A stretch of 64,000 nucleotides of DNA, taken from assembly GCA_038521825.1 (NCBI GenBank), contig JBCBKL010000005.1, forward strand, positions 62,001-126,000, written 5' to 3'. Under the pieces are notes generated by a model. The model searched no databases and was not told the DNA's origin. It saw only the letters and a program-made list of their open reading frames with translations. Position 1 is the stretch's first letter, and each line of letters opens with the position of its first letter. Positions 41,169 through 49,762 of the stretch are shown here, one piece after another. The position numbers were made by a program, and so were the translations under genes. Origin of the DNA: JBCBKL01 sp038521825 (GTDB lineage: Bacteria > Pseudomonadota > Alphaproteobacteria > Rhodobacterales > Rhodobacteraceae).

Positions 41169-42980
41169 GTGGCCAAAGTGCCTTCGACAAAGCGTATTGC
41201 GTCCGATCTGTCAAAGCTGGTCGGACATTTGGATAGCATTCAAGCTCGCGCACAGGCGCTGCAGGAATCGCGTCTGGACGCGGGTGAGGCTCAATCCATT
41301 TCCGACGCGGGAGACGGTGCCCGCGAGGCACGCGACAACATCGGCGCATTGCGCCGAGCCATCAATGCCGGGCGGGCGTCAGAGACCATGACCCAGGCCG
41401 AGGCACTGCAGGCTCATATACGCCAAGCTGTGGCCCGACAGGCGATCACGGACGATCTGAACGCGATGGTCGCAGAAGTCACCGAAGACCTGTCCGGTCG
41501 GGTGGGCATGCACAGGAATCCCTACAAGTCTTTCATCGAGGACGGAGAGGGACTTTTGGAGGCTGTCCGCGCGGCGGCAGCGCTGGCCGAAGACATTTTC
41601 CAGGCAGCGGCCCAATGGGTGGCACAGACAGATCGAAAGGAGGCCGATATGGCACAGCATGACGACGAATCCGGAATCGTTGCCGAATTGCAGGGGATCG
41701 GACGTCAGCTTTCGTTCCTGGCGACCGGAAGCAGCGCGATTGCACGGACCGGTGCCGAAGGCAGCGGCGCGCACAGGTCGGTTGCACAGCAACTGATGTC
41801 CAGCCTTGACGCAAGAGGATTGCCGCATAGCGGCGTGCAGTTTGCAACTGGCGAGAGGACCAGCGACGCCCGCAACGATCTGATCGAGGGCCTTCTGGAC
41901 ACGTATCGCGCTGCCGAGCGCGACGGCAACGTGATCTATGTGCCTGGTCGCACTGAAGAGGGCAGGTGGCGCGATACCGACACCGCATCAAGCCGGCTAT
42001 TGTCCGGCGCGGCCCGCGTCGCCGCCCGTCTGGTCCGGGCCGAGGCGGACAATATACTCGACATTCTCGACCGGTTGCCCAAGATGGTAAGGTTCCGTAT
42101 TCGCCCCGGTGTTCCATCTGCCGACGAGGCGCGCAACGCCGTCGCCGACAGGTTCGAGGATCTCGACGTGGTCATGGCCGATCCGATCGGTGTGAACCTG
42201 CCGCGCGCCTGGTTCACCTTGCGCCGTGCAGTCAAGGCGCTGCTGGACTTCTTCGATTATGCCAATCTCGAGCGGGAACTCGTGCAACAGTTCGGCAGAT
42301 TTGACGGACTAGGTCCCCTTCATCTCGATCTGCCCCGGCCCGTGCCTGATGATGACGAGGTTGGCCTGCGCCGTTCTGTCGTTCAGTCCGAGGAAATACG
42401 GCGCGAGATCGCCGAGGTCGCTGCTGGTTTCGCGAGACTGGTAATCCGTGTCACAACACCGATCGCCCATTCTCTGGGTACGACGGCGGCGCGGTTGGAA
42501 CAAACCCTGACCGTCGCCCGCGATGCGGCCCGCGGGCTTAGCGATGTTCTTGTGCGCAGCGGTTCGTCTTTGCCGGAACAGGATGTTCATTTCTTTATGT
42601 CTGGGATCAAGATCGAGATCGCAGAGGTCTACCCGCAGGTTCAAGGCTCGCAGCAGGACATTAAGTCTTTGCCACGCATGGCCCTTTCGTTGGGTCAAAT
42701 ACTGGACTGGATTGTCGAGGTGGCCGATCCCTATGTCGCCGCAACGAACCTTTCTTCGACGCTCGAAGCGGCTGATCTGGACATCCTCGCGGACGAGTTG
42801 GATCGCCAGAAACAGGCGCTTGATGCAGTGACCCGGCAAAGCGCCAGGCTCGGGTTCGCTTATCGTCTGCCGGGCCCGTCCAGACAGCTCGAGGAACTGG
42901 CGTTCCACATAAAGACCGCGGCCCAGTTGGCGCATACGCTTGCCCAGGCGGACCAAGTGCCAAACGATACGGAGGAGTGA
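41169..42980 (+). CDS. Large helical protein of unknown function
   Basis: 603 residues from a GTG at 41169, one base after the preceding stop. Mostly helical with heptad-like stretches (for example LDSIQARAQALQESRLDAGE and ADELDRQKQALDAVTRQSAR). No membrane segment, signal peptide, catalytic motif or known domain can be seen. Segment RFRIRPGVPSADEARNAVAD near residue 310 may be a small folded domain. Coupled to the genes on both sides, so it should work with them, perhaps as a scaffold. Alternatives cannot be ranked without structure prediction. Confidence 0.72.
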   Translation: MAKVPSTKRIASDLSKLVGHLDSIQARAQALQESRLDAGEAQSISDAGDGAREARDNIGALRRAINAGRASETMTQAEALQAHIRQAVARQAITDDLNAMVAEVTEDLSGRVGMHRNPYKSFIEDGEGLLEAVRAAAALAEDIFQAAAQWVAQTDRKEADMAQHDDESGIVAELQGIGRQLSFLATGSSAIARTGAEGSGAHRSVAQQLMSSLDARGLPHSGVQFATGERTSDARNDLIEGLLDTYRAAERDGNVIYVPGRTEEGRWRDTDTASSRLLSGAARVAARLVRAEADNILDILDRLPKMVRFRIRPGVPSADEARNAVADRFEDLDVVMADPIGVNLPRAWFTLRRAVKALLDFFDYANLERELVQQFGRFDGLGPLHLDLPRPVPDDDEVGLRRSVVQSEEIRREIAEVAAGFARLVIRVTTPIAHSLGTTAARLEQTLTVARDAARGLSDVLVRSGSSLPEQDVHFFMSGIKIEIAEVYPQVQGSQQDIKSLPRMALSLGQILDWIVEVADPYVAATNLSSTLEAADLDILADELDRQKQALDAVTRQSARLGFAYRLPGPSRQLEELAFHIKTAAQLAHTLAQADQVPNDTEE

Positions 42981-42983
42981 GAG

Positions 42984-44117
42984 ATGACCGACGAAAGGAT
43001 TGACACACTCGGCGAGCTGAACGGTGTCCTCGGGCGGCTCCAAGGTCTACGCCGCCAACTGGTCGAAGAGGCTCGCGATGAACTGACCGAAAAGCCCGGG
43101 CAGGCGGAATTGATCAACCAGTATGTTGCCGAGGCCGAAGACGCCATTATGGCTGCCCTAAAGGCCCCACCTGGCGCGCCACGCGACGACGGGGGCATGA
43201 TGCCCATGATCGGGCTGGGCGACACGGTTGCGACTACCCTGGGCCAGTCCGCCTCGGCGCCGCTGGTGCCGGACTACGACGATCAGATCAACCGCGACCG
43301 TATCACCGCGATTGCCGATCTCTACTATCTCTATCAGATGGAAAGCCTTGGCACGTTCCGTGCGGTGCTCAAGCTTCAGCAGCTCTTCAAATCGGGCGAG
43401 GTGCGTCTGTCCGAGGGGCGCGGCGCGATGGCGCTCTTCCAATATGACCGCAAGCGCGTGCTGCGCTATACGCTATCGGATCGCAAGGCGGCCTACCGCA
43501 AGGTCTTCGGTTACACCGATGGCAAACCACCCGCGGGTTCGCTGCCTAATGCGGCCTTCCACCCGCTGATGACCAATTTCGCGCGCAATGTCTCGAACTT
43601 CTTTCAGGATAAGCGCGTTTCCGAAGTTGTGCGTCCGGATAATACCCGCGAGAGCTTTGGATCCATGTCGATCGTGCGGCGTGCCGGGCTGGATTTGCGG
43701 CATAATCTCAAACAGGTGTCTTACGGCCATGTTGCAGTGCTGCGATCCGAGGTCATGGTGCTTTTGCGCGATGCTTTCGAGATCCTCAATTCCGAAGATA
43801 TCAAGCGGCTCTTTGGCGCCGACACGCCTTGGGAAGTGCTGGAGGATACGTTGCAGCGCCATCTGGGCGAGCGGCCGATCACCTCACAACGGCATCGCAT
43901 GGCTGTCACAGGGCGGGATATCCTGCGCTGGCTTGCAGAGGATTACATCCTCACCGATGTACGTACGGATTTCGAAGCCTTGCTCGAAGCGACTGTCGAT
44001 GCGGCCGACGACTGGTTGACCAGCACCAATTCTCTGGGGCTGCGTAAGCGCGCGCAGGCGGAAGGAACCGCCCATATTATAGATTTCAAGCCGGTCAGAC
44101 GTCGGCAAAAGACCTGA
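42984..44117 (+). CDS. Conserved-looking protein of unknown function
   Basis: 377 residues, start at 42984 three bases after the previous stop, ribosome site GGAGGAG. N-terminal 60 residues are a coiled helix (LGRLQGLRRQLVEEARDELT). Then comes a linker rich in Gly, Pro and Met, and from about residue 105 an alpha-helical domain with many aromatics and charged residues (RDRITAIADLYYLYQMESLG, MSIVRRAGLDLRHNLKQVSY). No catalytic motif, signal or membrane helix recognised. Last large gene of the row before the LuxR-type regulator. Confidence 0.72.
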   Translation: MTDERIDTLGELNGVLGRLQGLRRQLVEEARDELTEKPGQAELINQYVAEAEDAIMAALKAPPGAPRDDGGMMPMIGLGDTVATTLGQSASAPLVPDYDDQINRDRITAIADLYYLYQMESLGTFRAVLKLQQLFKSGEVRLSEGRGAMALFQYDRKRVLRYTLSDRKAAYRKVFGYTDGKPPAGSLPNAAFHPLMTNFARNVSNFFQDKRVSEVVRPDNTRESFGSMSIVRRAGLDLRHNLKQVSYGHVAVLRSEVMVLLRDAFEILNSEDIKRLFGADTPWEVLEDTLQRHLGERPITSQRHRMAVTGRDILRWLAEDYILTDVRTDFEALLEATVDAADDWLTSTNSLGLRKRAQAEGTAHIIDFKPVRRRQKT

Positions 44118-44154
44118 AGCCATTGTACGAATGGTATTTTCGAAGGGAGTGGAC

Positions 44155-44430
44155 ATGGTTGTCACGGCCTACAGCAAGACAATTGAAGACCTGCCCGCGC
44201 TCAAGGCGGGCTTGTCGGCGGCGGCCAGGGACATATCCGCATTTGACTTGCTTTCCGCACGGGAGCTCGAGGTCGCCCGGTTGGTCGCCAAGGGGTTTTC
44301 CAACAAGGAAGTCGCGCTGCTTCTCGAAATCAGTCATTGGACTGTGGCCGCCCACCTAAAAGCCACGTTCCTCAAGCTGGGCGTACGGCGGCGCTCCGAA
44401 CTGGCCTACATGCTGCGCCGCGTGATCTAG
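44155..44430 (+). CDS. Small LuxR-type DNA-binding protein
   Basis: 91 residues from the ATG at 44155, chosen because AAGGGAG lies 5 bases upstream; an earlier GTG/ATG at 44131 would add eight residues. Almost the whole protein is a GerE/LuxR helix-turn-helix (LSARELEVARLVAKGFSNKE, ISHWTVAAHLKATFLKLGVR). There is no receiver or autoinducer domain, so activity is probably set by its amount or by a partner. It follows the unknown gene by 37 bases and likely controls this gene row. Confidence 0.87.
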   Translation: MVVTAYSKTIEDLPALKAGLSAAARDISAFDLLSARELEVARLVAKGFSNKEVALLLEISHWTVAAHLKATFLKLGVRRRSELAYMLRRVI

Positions 44431-44644
44431 CTGACGCGGACGCGCCGGTGCGAAGGGCGCGACACACCCTGTTCTGGTGACGGTCCGGTTCGCTGGCGGG
44501 GGGCGGGACTCCGATATCTCATGATAAGCCGATCACGGATTTGGTCTGTCGCTAACTTGATGCTACATTTTTCCGGGCGTAGCCCTTCGGAATTGAGAAT
44601 TAACACCATTGACCTGAAAGTCATTTCGGGAAAGCGAGCTGAAT

Positions 44645-45631
44645 TTGGAAAGAAAAAGGCGGGTTGGCGAAACGGGGCTTGCGATCGATGTTCTAGGCTT
44701 GGGTGGAGCGCCGCTTGGCGGCAATTTTGTCGATATTGGGAGGTCCCAAGCAGAGGAATTGATCAAAGCGGCGCAAGCTGCAGGCATCGGCTATTTTGAT
44801 ACAGCGCCCTGGTATGGGTTCGGACGTTCCGAACGTGTGGTGGGCGATATGCTGCGCTGCACCGACTACATCCTCTCCGACAAAGTCGGTCGATTGCTCA
44901 TTCCGGGCGCTGTCGACAGCCCTGCCGATTTCGGCATGGTCGATCCTTTGCCGTTCCACGTTGTCTACGACTATGGCTACGACGGGATCATGCGCGCCTT
45001 TGAGGACAACCTTCAACGGCTCGGTCTGGACAGAATAGACATCTTGTTGGCGCATGATATCGGCACTTTCCAACATGGTGACGAGAACGCCCGCCACTTC
45101 CGAGACCTGGCGCACGGCGGCTACCGCGCGATGGACCAATTGCGGCAATCCGGCCAGGTCAAGGCAATCGGACTGGGCGTCAATGAAAACCAGGTCTGCC
45201 TGGACGCCCTTGGCATTGGCAACTGGGATGTATTCCTGCTGGCTGGCCGTTACACGCTGCTTGAACAGACCGCTTTGGACGCGTTGTTCCCGGCTTGCCG
45301 AAAGGCGGGTACGTCGATCATCTGTGGCGGGCCGTTCAACTCTGGTATTCTGGTCGGACGTGAGATGTGGAACTATGCCAAGGCCCCCGAAGAGGTCGTC
45401 AAAAAGGCGCGTGCGCTCGGCGAGGTTGCCGATGCATTCGACGTTCCGCTTGCTGCCGCTGCCCTGAAGTTTCCGTTAGGGGATGAGCTGGTTTGTTCGG
45501 TCATCCCTGGTCCGCGCGACAAACGCGAACTTGAGCAGATCGTCGATTGGTTCGAGACATCAATACCCAGCGAATTCTGGGCGGCTTTGAAAACCAAAGG
45601 ATTGATGAACGAGGCAGCTAGACTGCCGTAA
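44645..45631 (+). CDS. Aldo/keto reductase
   Basis: 328 residues from a TTG start (MERKRRVGETGLAIDVLGLG), the position that matches the family start KRRVG-TGL. Catalytic tetrad Asp52, Tyr57, Lys80 and His137 is complete (YFDTAPWYGFGRSE, ILSDK, DILLAHD). It resembles sugar dehydrogenases of the D-threo-aldose/L-fucose type, which oxidise an aldose to a lactone. First gene of a sugar/polyol island; it converges with the SDR gene and they overlap by 14 bases. Confidence 0.87.
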   Translation: MERKRRVGETGLAIDVLGLGGAPLGGNFVDIGRSQAEELIKAAQAAGIGYFDTAPWYGFGRSERVVGDMLRCTDYILSDKVGRLLIPGAVDSPADFGMVDPLPFHVVYDYGYDGIMRAFEDNLQRLGLDRIDILLAHDIGTFQHGDENARHFRDLAHGGYRAMDQLRQSGQVKAIGLGVNENQVCLDALGIGNWDVFLLAGRYTLLEQTALDALFPACRKAGTSIICGGPFNSGILVGREMWNYAKAPEEVVKKARALGEVADAFDVPLAAAALKFPLGDELVCSVIPGPRDKRELEQIVDWFETSIPSEFWAALKTKGLMNEAARLP

Positions 45632-46349
45632 AGCCTCCGTCGATCGGAAGGCACACACCTGAAACCATCGCCGCAGCGTCCGACAGCAGGAAAACGATCG
45701 GGCCTGCACAATCCTCTTCAGTTGCCCACCGGTGAAGGGGCATCGCGTTAATGAGTGGTCCGCCGATATCATCGCGGCCCCAATACCATTCAGACATGGG
45801 CGTCATGACGACCGTGGGGTTGACGGCATTGACGCGGATGTTGTGCTTGCCCAGTTCAAGCGCAGAAACACGCGTCATGGCGTCAACCGCACCTTTCGAG
45901 GATGCATAAGAGATGTGGCCGGCAAGCCCAACGAGCGAGGCCTGGCTTGAGACATTTACGAAGGCTCCGCCGTTGCCGGCTTTGATCATGCCCCGAGACG
46001 CATACTTGGTAACCAAAAGTGTTCCGCGCGCGTTGATGTCGATAACCTTGTCGAAAACGGCGGTATCCGTTTCCATGGGCGTGGCGATCTCACCACCCCA
46101 GCCGCCGCAATTGACCACGCCAAAAAACTCCTTGTCGGAGAGTGCTGACTTGACCGCGTCTTCGGATGTCAGATCGAAAGGCAGCACATCGCAACCCGTT
46201 TCTTCAGCAAGTGATGTGAGTTTCTCTTCATCCCGACCAGACGCGACGACCAAGGCGCCCTCTTTGACCAACAGTCTGACGGTGGCCGCACCGATACCAC
46301 CGGATGCACCTGTCACTAAGATCGGGCGGCCATTCAAACCAGTTTCCAC
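45618..46349 (-). CDS. SDR family oxidoreductase (xylulose reductase/carbonyl reductase-like)
   Basis: 243 residues from a GTG at 46349 with GGGAGGA 6 bases upstream, which rules out the longer frame. NAD(P) loop TGASGGIG (13-20); catalytic Ser135, Tyr148, Lys152 (VSSQASLVGL, ISYASSKGAV). CVVN-type NNAG motif is replaced by VVNCGGWGG. Similar to L-xylulose/dicarbonyl reductases, so it may interconvert a ketose and a polyol. Convergent with the aldo/keto reductase gene. Confidence 0.88.
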   Translation of the reverse strand: METGLNGRPILVTGASGGIGAATVRLLVKEGALVVASGRDEEKLTSLAEETGCDVLPFDLTSEDAVKSALSDKEFFGVVNCGGWGGEIATPMETDTAVFDKVIDINARGTLLVTKYASRGMIKAGNGGAFVNVSSQASLVGLAGHISYASSKGAVDAMTRVSALELGKHNIRVNAVNPTVVMTPMSEWYWGRDDIGGPLINAMPLHRWATEEDCAGPIVFLLSDAAAMVSGVCLPIDGGFTAV

Positions 46350-46464
46350 GGCATTCCTCCCAGTTACGGATTTGTTAATGTGTACCGGACGCGCGCGTCT
46401 TGTCGACCGATCGGCGGAGGAACGATATGGGAAACCTGAAGCAAGCCCCGAGCGACGCCGATAG

Positions 46465-46968
46465 CACGCAGAGCCTACGAGCTGGGATCTGAACGAAACT
46501 GAACCGTCGTTCACCACTGGATCCGAAACGGATTTCTGCCAGAACACCCTCTACGGTTTTCGGCGGAAAGATGGACATTTCCTTTGGCTGAAGGTTCAGG
46601 CGGATTTCACCGCTGTGATTGGGTCCGAGGCGCAGTACGAAGTGCCTTACCATCAGGTCGGGCTGATGATGCGTGCAGATGAGCAGATGTGGTTGGAGGC
46701 GGGTGTCGAATATGGCGTCGAATATTCAGGCGACGCTACCAACTTTTTGACCTTTGTAACGCGCGATCGACGGTCAGACTGGTCTGTGATCACTCAATAG
46801 CTGCGATAGGATGGCTGCTGGTAATTGATGCGCTTGGCTGACTTCCCGGCAGAGGCCCGTGGCATGGTCGGGCCACTGGGGTGCCGTCCGAAACGTGCGG
46901 GATTGATGGTGCGGTTTCGCGAGTTTCAAATCGGTCCATCGCTGAAAGACCGACTGCACCCTGCAGGA
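46465..46968 (+). pseudogene. Decayed DUF1349 (concanavalin-like) gene
   Basis: Reading one frame gives SWDLNETEPS, then TDFCQNTLYGFRRKDGHFLW, HQVGLMMRADEQMWLEAGVE and FVTRDRRSDWSVITQ, all DUF1349 landmarks. Three in-frame stops follow at 46798, 46807 and 46822. The same frame then resumes with MRLADFPAEARGMVGPLGCR and RAGLMVRFREFQIGPSL, the normal C-terminal part of that family. About 20 residues between the parts are lost. There is also no usable start codon: the frame is closed by TAG at 46462. DUF1349 proteins are small carbohydrate-related cytoplasmic proteins, so this is a lost member of the sugar cluster. Confidence 0.8.
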
Positions 46969-47123
46969 CGGCGAATCCCGATCGGAACTGTCCTGAACGC
47001 CAGCGCCGCGCGTCCCGGTGCGGCCTTGATTTTTTCTAGCCAGAAGGAAATTCACACCCTAGGCTTGAAGGGGTCGGGCCACAGAATGCTTTCGACGGAC
47101 AAATTGATTTGGGAGGATTATTG

Positions 47124-48596
47124 ATGTTTTTGAAACATCTGACGGCGCTGTCCGTAAGCGCCGCTGCTTTGGTAGCCGCTGCGGCACCCGCTTTTGCTCA
47201 GGAGTTTGAGGGGGTGACCGTAAACATCTTGACGCGGCCCGGGTATGTGATCGCGGGCCCGCTGGCCGAGCGTGGCGAAGACTTCGAAGCGCAGACCGGC
47301 GCAAAGATCGTGGTAACCGAAGTGCCGTTCGCGGAGATCTTTCCGAAGATCCAGAACGACTGGGCGACGGGCACCAACTCGATCGACGTGGGGGTGTTTG
47401 CCGCTGGTTGGGGCGTTGAACTCGACGCCGCAGGTCTGCTGGAAGACCTGGATCCCTATGTAGCCGCCGATGACAAGATCGACCTCGACGACATCGCGCC
47501 CTATTTCCGCGAGTTCGGCCAGAAGGTCGGCGGAAAGACCAAGCTGCTAATGGTCGATGGCGACTTCCAAATGGTTTACTATAGAACAGACGTTTTGGCA
47601 GATGCGGGACTAGCGCCGCCGAAAACGTGGGAAGAATATTTGGACGTGGCATCCAAGATCCACGGTCAGGACATGAACGGCGACGGTGAAGCCGACTATG
47701 GTTCGTGCATCTTCAAGAAGCGGAACGCGCAGTCCTACTTCGCCATTCAAACCTTTGCCGCACCCATCGTCCAAACACAGGGCACGGCGCAAGGGTTTCA
47801 TTTCGACAACGCAACGATGGAGCCCATCGTCAACAACGCGGGCTGGAGAAAAGCGTTTGAGCTTTATAAGGAAACCGGCAAGTACGGCCCACCGGAAGAG
47901 CTGAACATGGATATCGGCGACACACGCGCCTTGTTCAAGGCAGGCCGCTGCGGCTTGATCGTCGAATGGGGAGATCCGGGGACCCTCCAACTTGAAGACG
48001 ACGCGTCGGCGATCAAGGGCAAGATGTTTGCGATCTCTGCTGTGGGATCAACTGAAGTTCTGGATCGTGAAACCGGCGAGCTGGTTCCGGTGTCTGCGGA
48101 GAGCGCGCCTTTTGCGGTCGATGGCATTAACTATTCGCCCTTCGCGGCATTTGGTGGCTGGGCTGGTGCGATCAACGCCAAGGCCGATCAAAAGACGAAG
48201 GATGCGGCCTATGCGTTCCTGTCTTACATGAACCAGGCGGAACAGTCGGGCATCGACGTGACAATCGGCGCAACCGGATACAATCCCTACCGCGTTTCGC
48301 AGCTGGCTAGCACCGAGAAATGGGTTGCAGCAGGTATGCCCCAAGAGTTGGCCACAAACTATCTGGGTGCCATCAACGCGGCCCTCGACAACCCGAATAT
48401 GTCGTCAGACATGAAGATCCCGGGCGCACAACAATATACGGCCGTTGTTCTAGATACACAGCTTGCCCGTTACCTCGCTGGTGAGATCACGGTGGAGGAG
48501 GCCCTGGAAAACATCGAAGAGGGCTGGGAAGAAATCACCGAGGACTTTGGTCGCGATGAGCAAGTCGCGGCGCAAGCATTGGCACTCGGTAACTGA
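47124..48596 (+). CDS. Sugar ABC transporter substrate-binding protein
   Basis: 490 residues from MFLKHLTALSVSAAALVAAA; the ATG at 47124 follows GGGAGGA by 7 bases. Signal peptide cleaved near AFAQ/EF. The mature protein is a family 1 binding protein (VTVNILTRPGYVIAGPLAER, KTWEEYLDVASKIHGQDMNG). It picks up a sugar or polyol in the periplasm for the two permeases and UgpC/MalK-like ATPase that follow. The exact ligand is unknown. Confidence 0.9.
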   Translation: MFLKHLTALSVSAAALVAAAAPAFAQEFEGVTVNILTRPGYVIAGPLAERGEDFEAQTGAKIVVTEVPFAEIFPKIQNDWATGTNSIDVGVFAAGWGVELDAAGLLEDLDPYVAADDKIDLDDIAPYFREFGQKVGGKTKLLMVDGDFQMVYYRTDVLADAGLAPPKTWEEYLDVASKIHGQDMNGDGEADYGSCIFKKRNAQSYFAIQTFAAPIVQTQGTAQGFHFDNATMEPIVNNAGWRKAFELYKETGKYGPPEELNMDIGDTRALFKAGRCGLIVEWGDPGTLQLEDDASAIKGKMFAISAVGSTEVLDRETGELVPVSAESAPFAVDGINYSPFAAFGGWAGAINAKADQKTKDAAYAFLSYMNQAEQSGIDVTIGATGYNPYRVSQLASTEKWVAAGMPQELATNYLGAINAALDNPNMSSDMKIPGAQQYTAVVLDTQLARYLAGEITVEEALENIEEGWEEITEDFGRDEQVAAQALALGN

Positions 48597-48607
48597 TCCG
48601 AGCGACG

Positions 48608-49762
48608 ATGGCGTCCTATGAAACCATGCGCCAGCCGGGAAAACTCGCGGCTGGTGCAACCCGGCGCGAGCGCTTTGGGGAATGGGTAGACCGACATTCC
48701 GGCACCTTTTTTATTGCCCCTTGCGTGACGCTGATCCTGATCTTCGCAATTTTTCCGACGATCTACTCGATCTTCTTTGCCGTCAGTCGGGTGCGTTTCA
48801 CTGGCGATGGTTTGAGATTTCGGTACGTTGGTTTCCGAAACTTCGAAAAGCAGTTTTTCGGCAGTTCCGAAGTACATTTCCTAGGCCGGACTGACCCGGT
48901 CAGTCTGTTTGGTTATGCCGTTTTTGTGGTCATCTCCATCGCTGTTCTGGTTTGGCTGTGGCGGTCGCGCAAGATCACGACCTGGGTTGGCATGATCGGC
49001 CGCACCATCTCGGCTGCGATGGCGATATTCCTATCCTGGATCCTCTGTGCTTCGCTTTTGTCTGGCAACTCGATTGGCACGCTTTATACGACCTTGTTCT
49101 ACGTGATCGTCGGTTGTGCGATTCAATTCGCAATCGGAACCGGGCTTGCGTTTCTCTGTTCGCAGCCAATATCGGGCAAGAATTTCTTCCGGGTCATCTT
49201 CTTCATTCCGCTCATGATCACGCCTTTGGGTGTGGGCTATGCAATGCGGATGGTGGCTGATGTCACCAAGGGGCCTTTTGAGCCTTTTTTGAAATTCGTG
49301 GGCCTGTCTGATTGGGTTTGGTCCGCTGACGCTTGGTCGGCGCGCTTCATGATGATGGTCAGCGACAGTTGGCAATGGATCCCTTTCATTTTCATTTGCA
49401 TGCTGGCGGCGCTGGAAAACATTCCGCGTGACCATGTCGAAGCTGCGCAGGTCGATGGCGCGTCCAGTCTCCAGATTTTCCGCGAAATCACTTGGCCACA
49501 GGTTCTGCCTGTCGCGGTGACGGTACTTTTGATCCGGATGATCGAGGCATTCAAGATCGTCGATTTGCCAAACATCATGACAGGCGGTGGTCCGGGGTCG
49601 GCAACAGAGTCGATGACGTTGCATTCGATGTATGTCTGGCGCGCCAACGATCTTGGGACTTCGGCAGCAATCGCCTATCTTTTGCTGATCCTGACCGTCG
49701 TCATCTGCGCCTCCTTCTTCAACTATGTGGTTCTGGGGCAAATCAGAAAGGCGCGGGCATGA
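48608..49762 (+). CDS. Sugar ABC transporter permease (MalF/UgpA-like)
   Basis: 384 residues, six or more membrane segments starting GTFFIAPCVTLILIFAIFPT, with an extra pair of helices and a large loop between residues 70 and 150. EAA loop HVEAAQVDGASSLQIFREITW is intact for ATPase docking. It follows the binding-protein gene by 11 bases and overlaps the second permease start (ATGA). Confidence 0.9.
   Translation: MASYETMRQPGKLAAGATRRERFGEWVDRHSGTFFIAPCVTLILIFAIFPTIYSIFFAVSRVRFTGDGLRFRYVGFRNFEKQFFGSSEVHFLGRTDPVSLFGYAVFVVISIAVLVWLWRSRKITTWVGMIGRTISAAMAIFLSWILCASLLSGNSIGTLYTTLFYVIVGCAIQFAIGTGLAFLCSQPISGKNFFRVIFFIPLMITPLGVGYAMRMVADVTKGPFEPFLKFVGLSDWVWSADAWSARFMMMVSDSWQWIPFIFICMLAALENIPRDHVEAAQVDGASSLQIFREITWPQVLPVAVTVLLIRMIEAFKIVDLPNIMTGGGPGSATESMTLHSMYVWRANDLGTSAAIAYLLLILTVVICASFFNYVVLGQIRKARA

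Noticed and set aside
36905..44430. Contractile injection, type VI secretion or phage origin for the orphan region
   Set aside because: No sheath, tube, baseplate, AAA ATPase, capsid, terminase or integrase gene is present.
46774..47124. Short open frames between the DUF1349 remnant and the binding-protein gene
   Set aside because: The plus-strand frame is the C-terminal part of the DUF1349 remnant with a random tail; the minus-strand frame shows no family motif.
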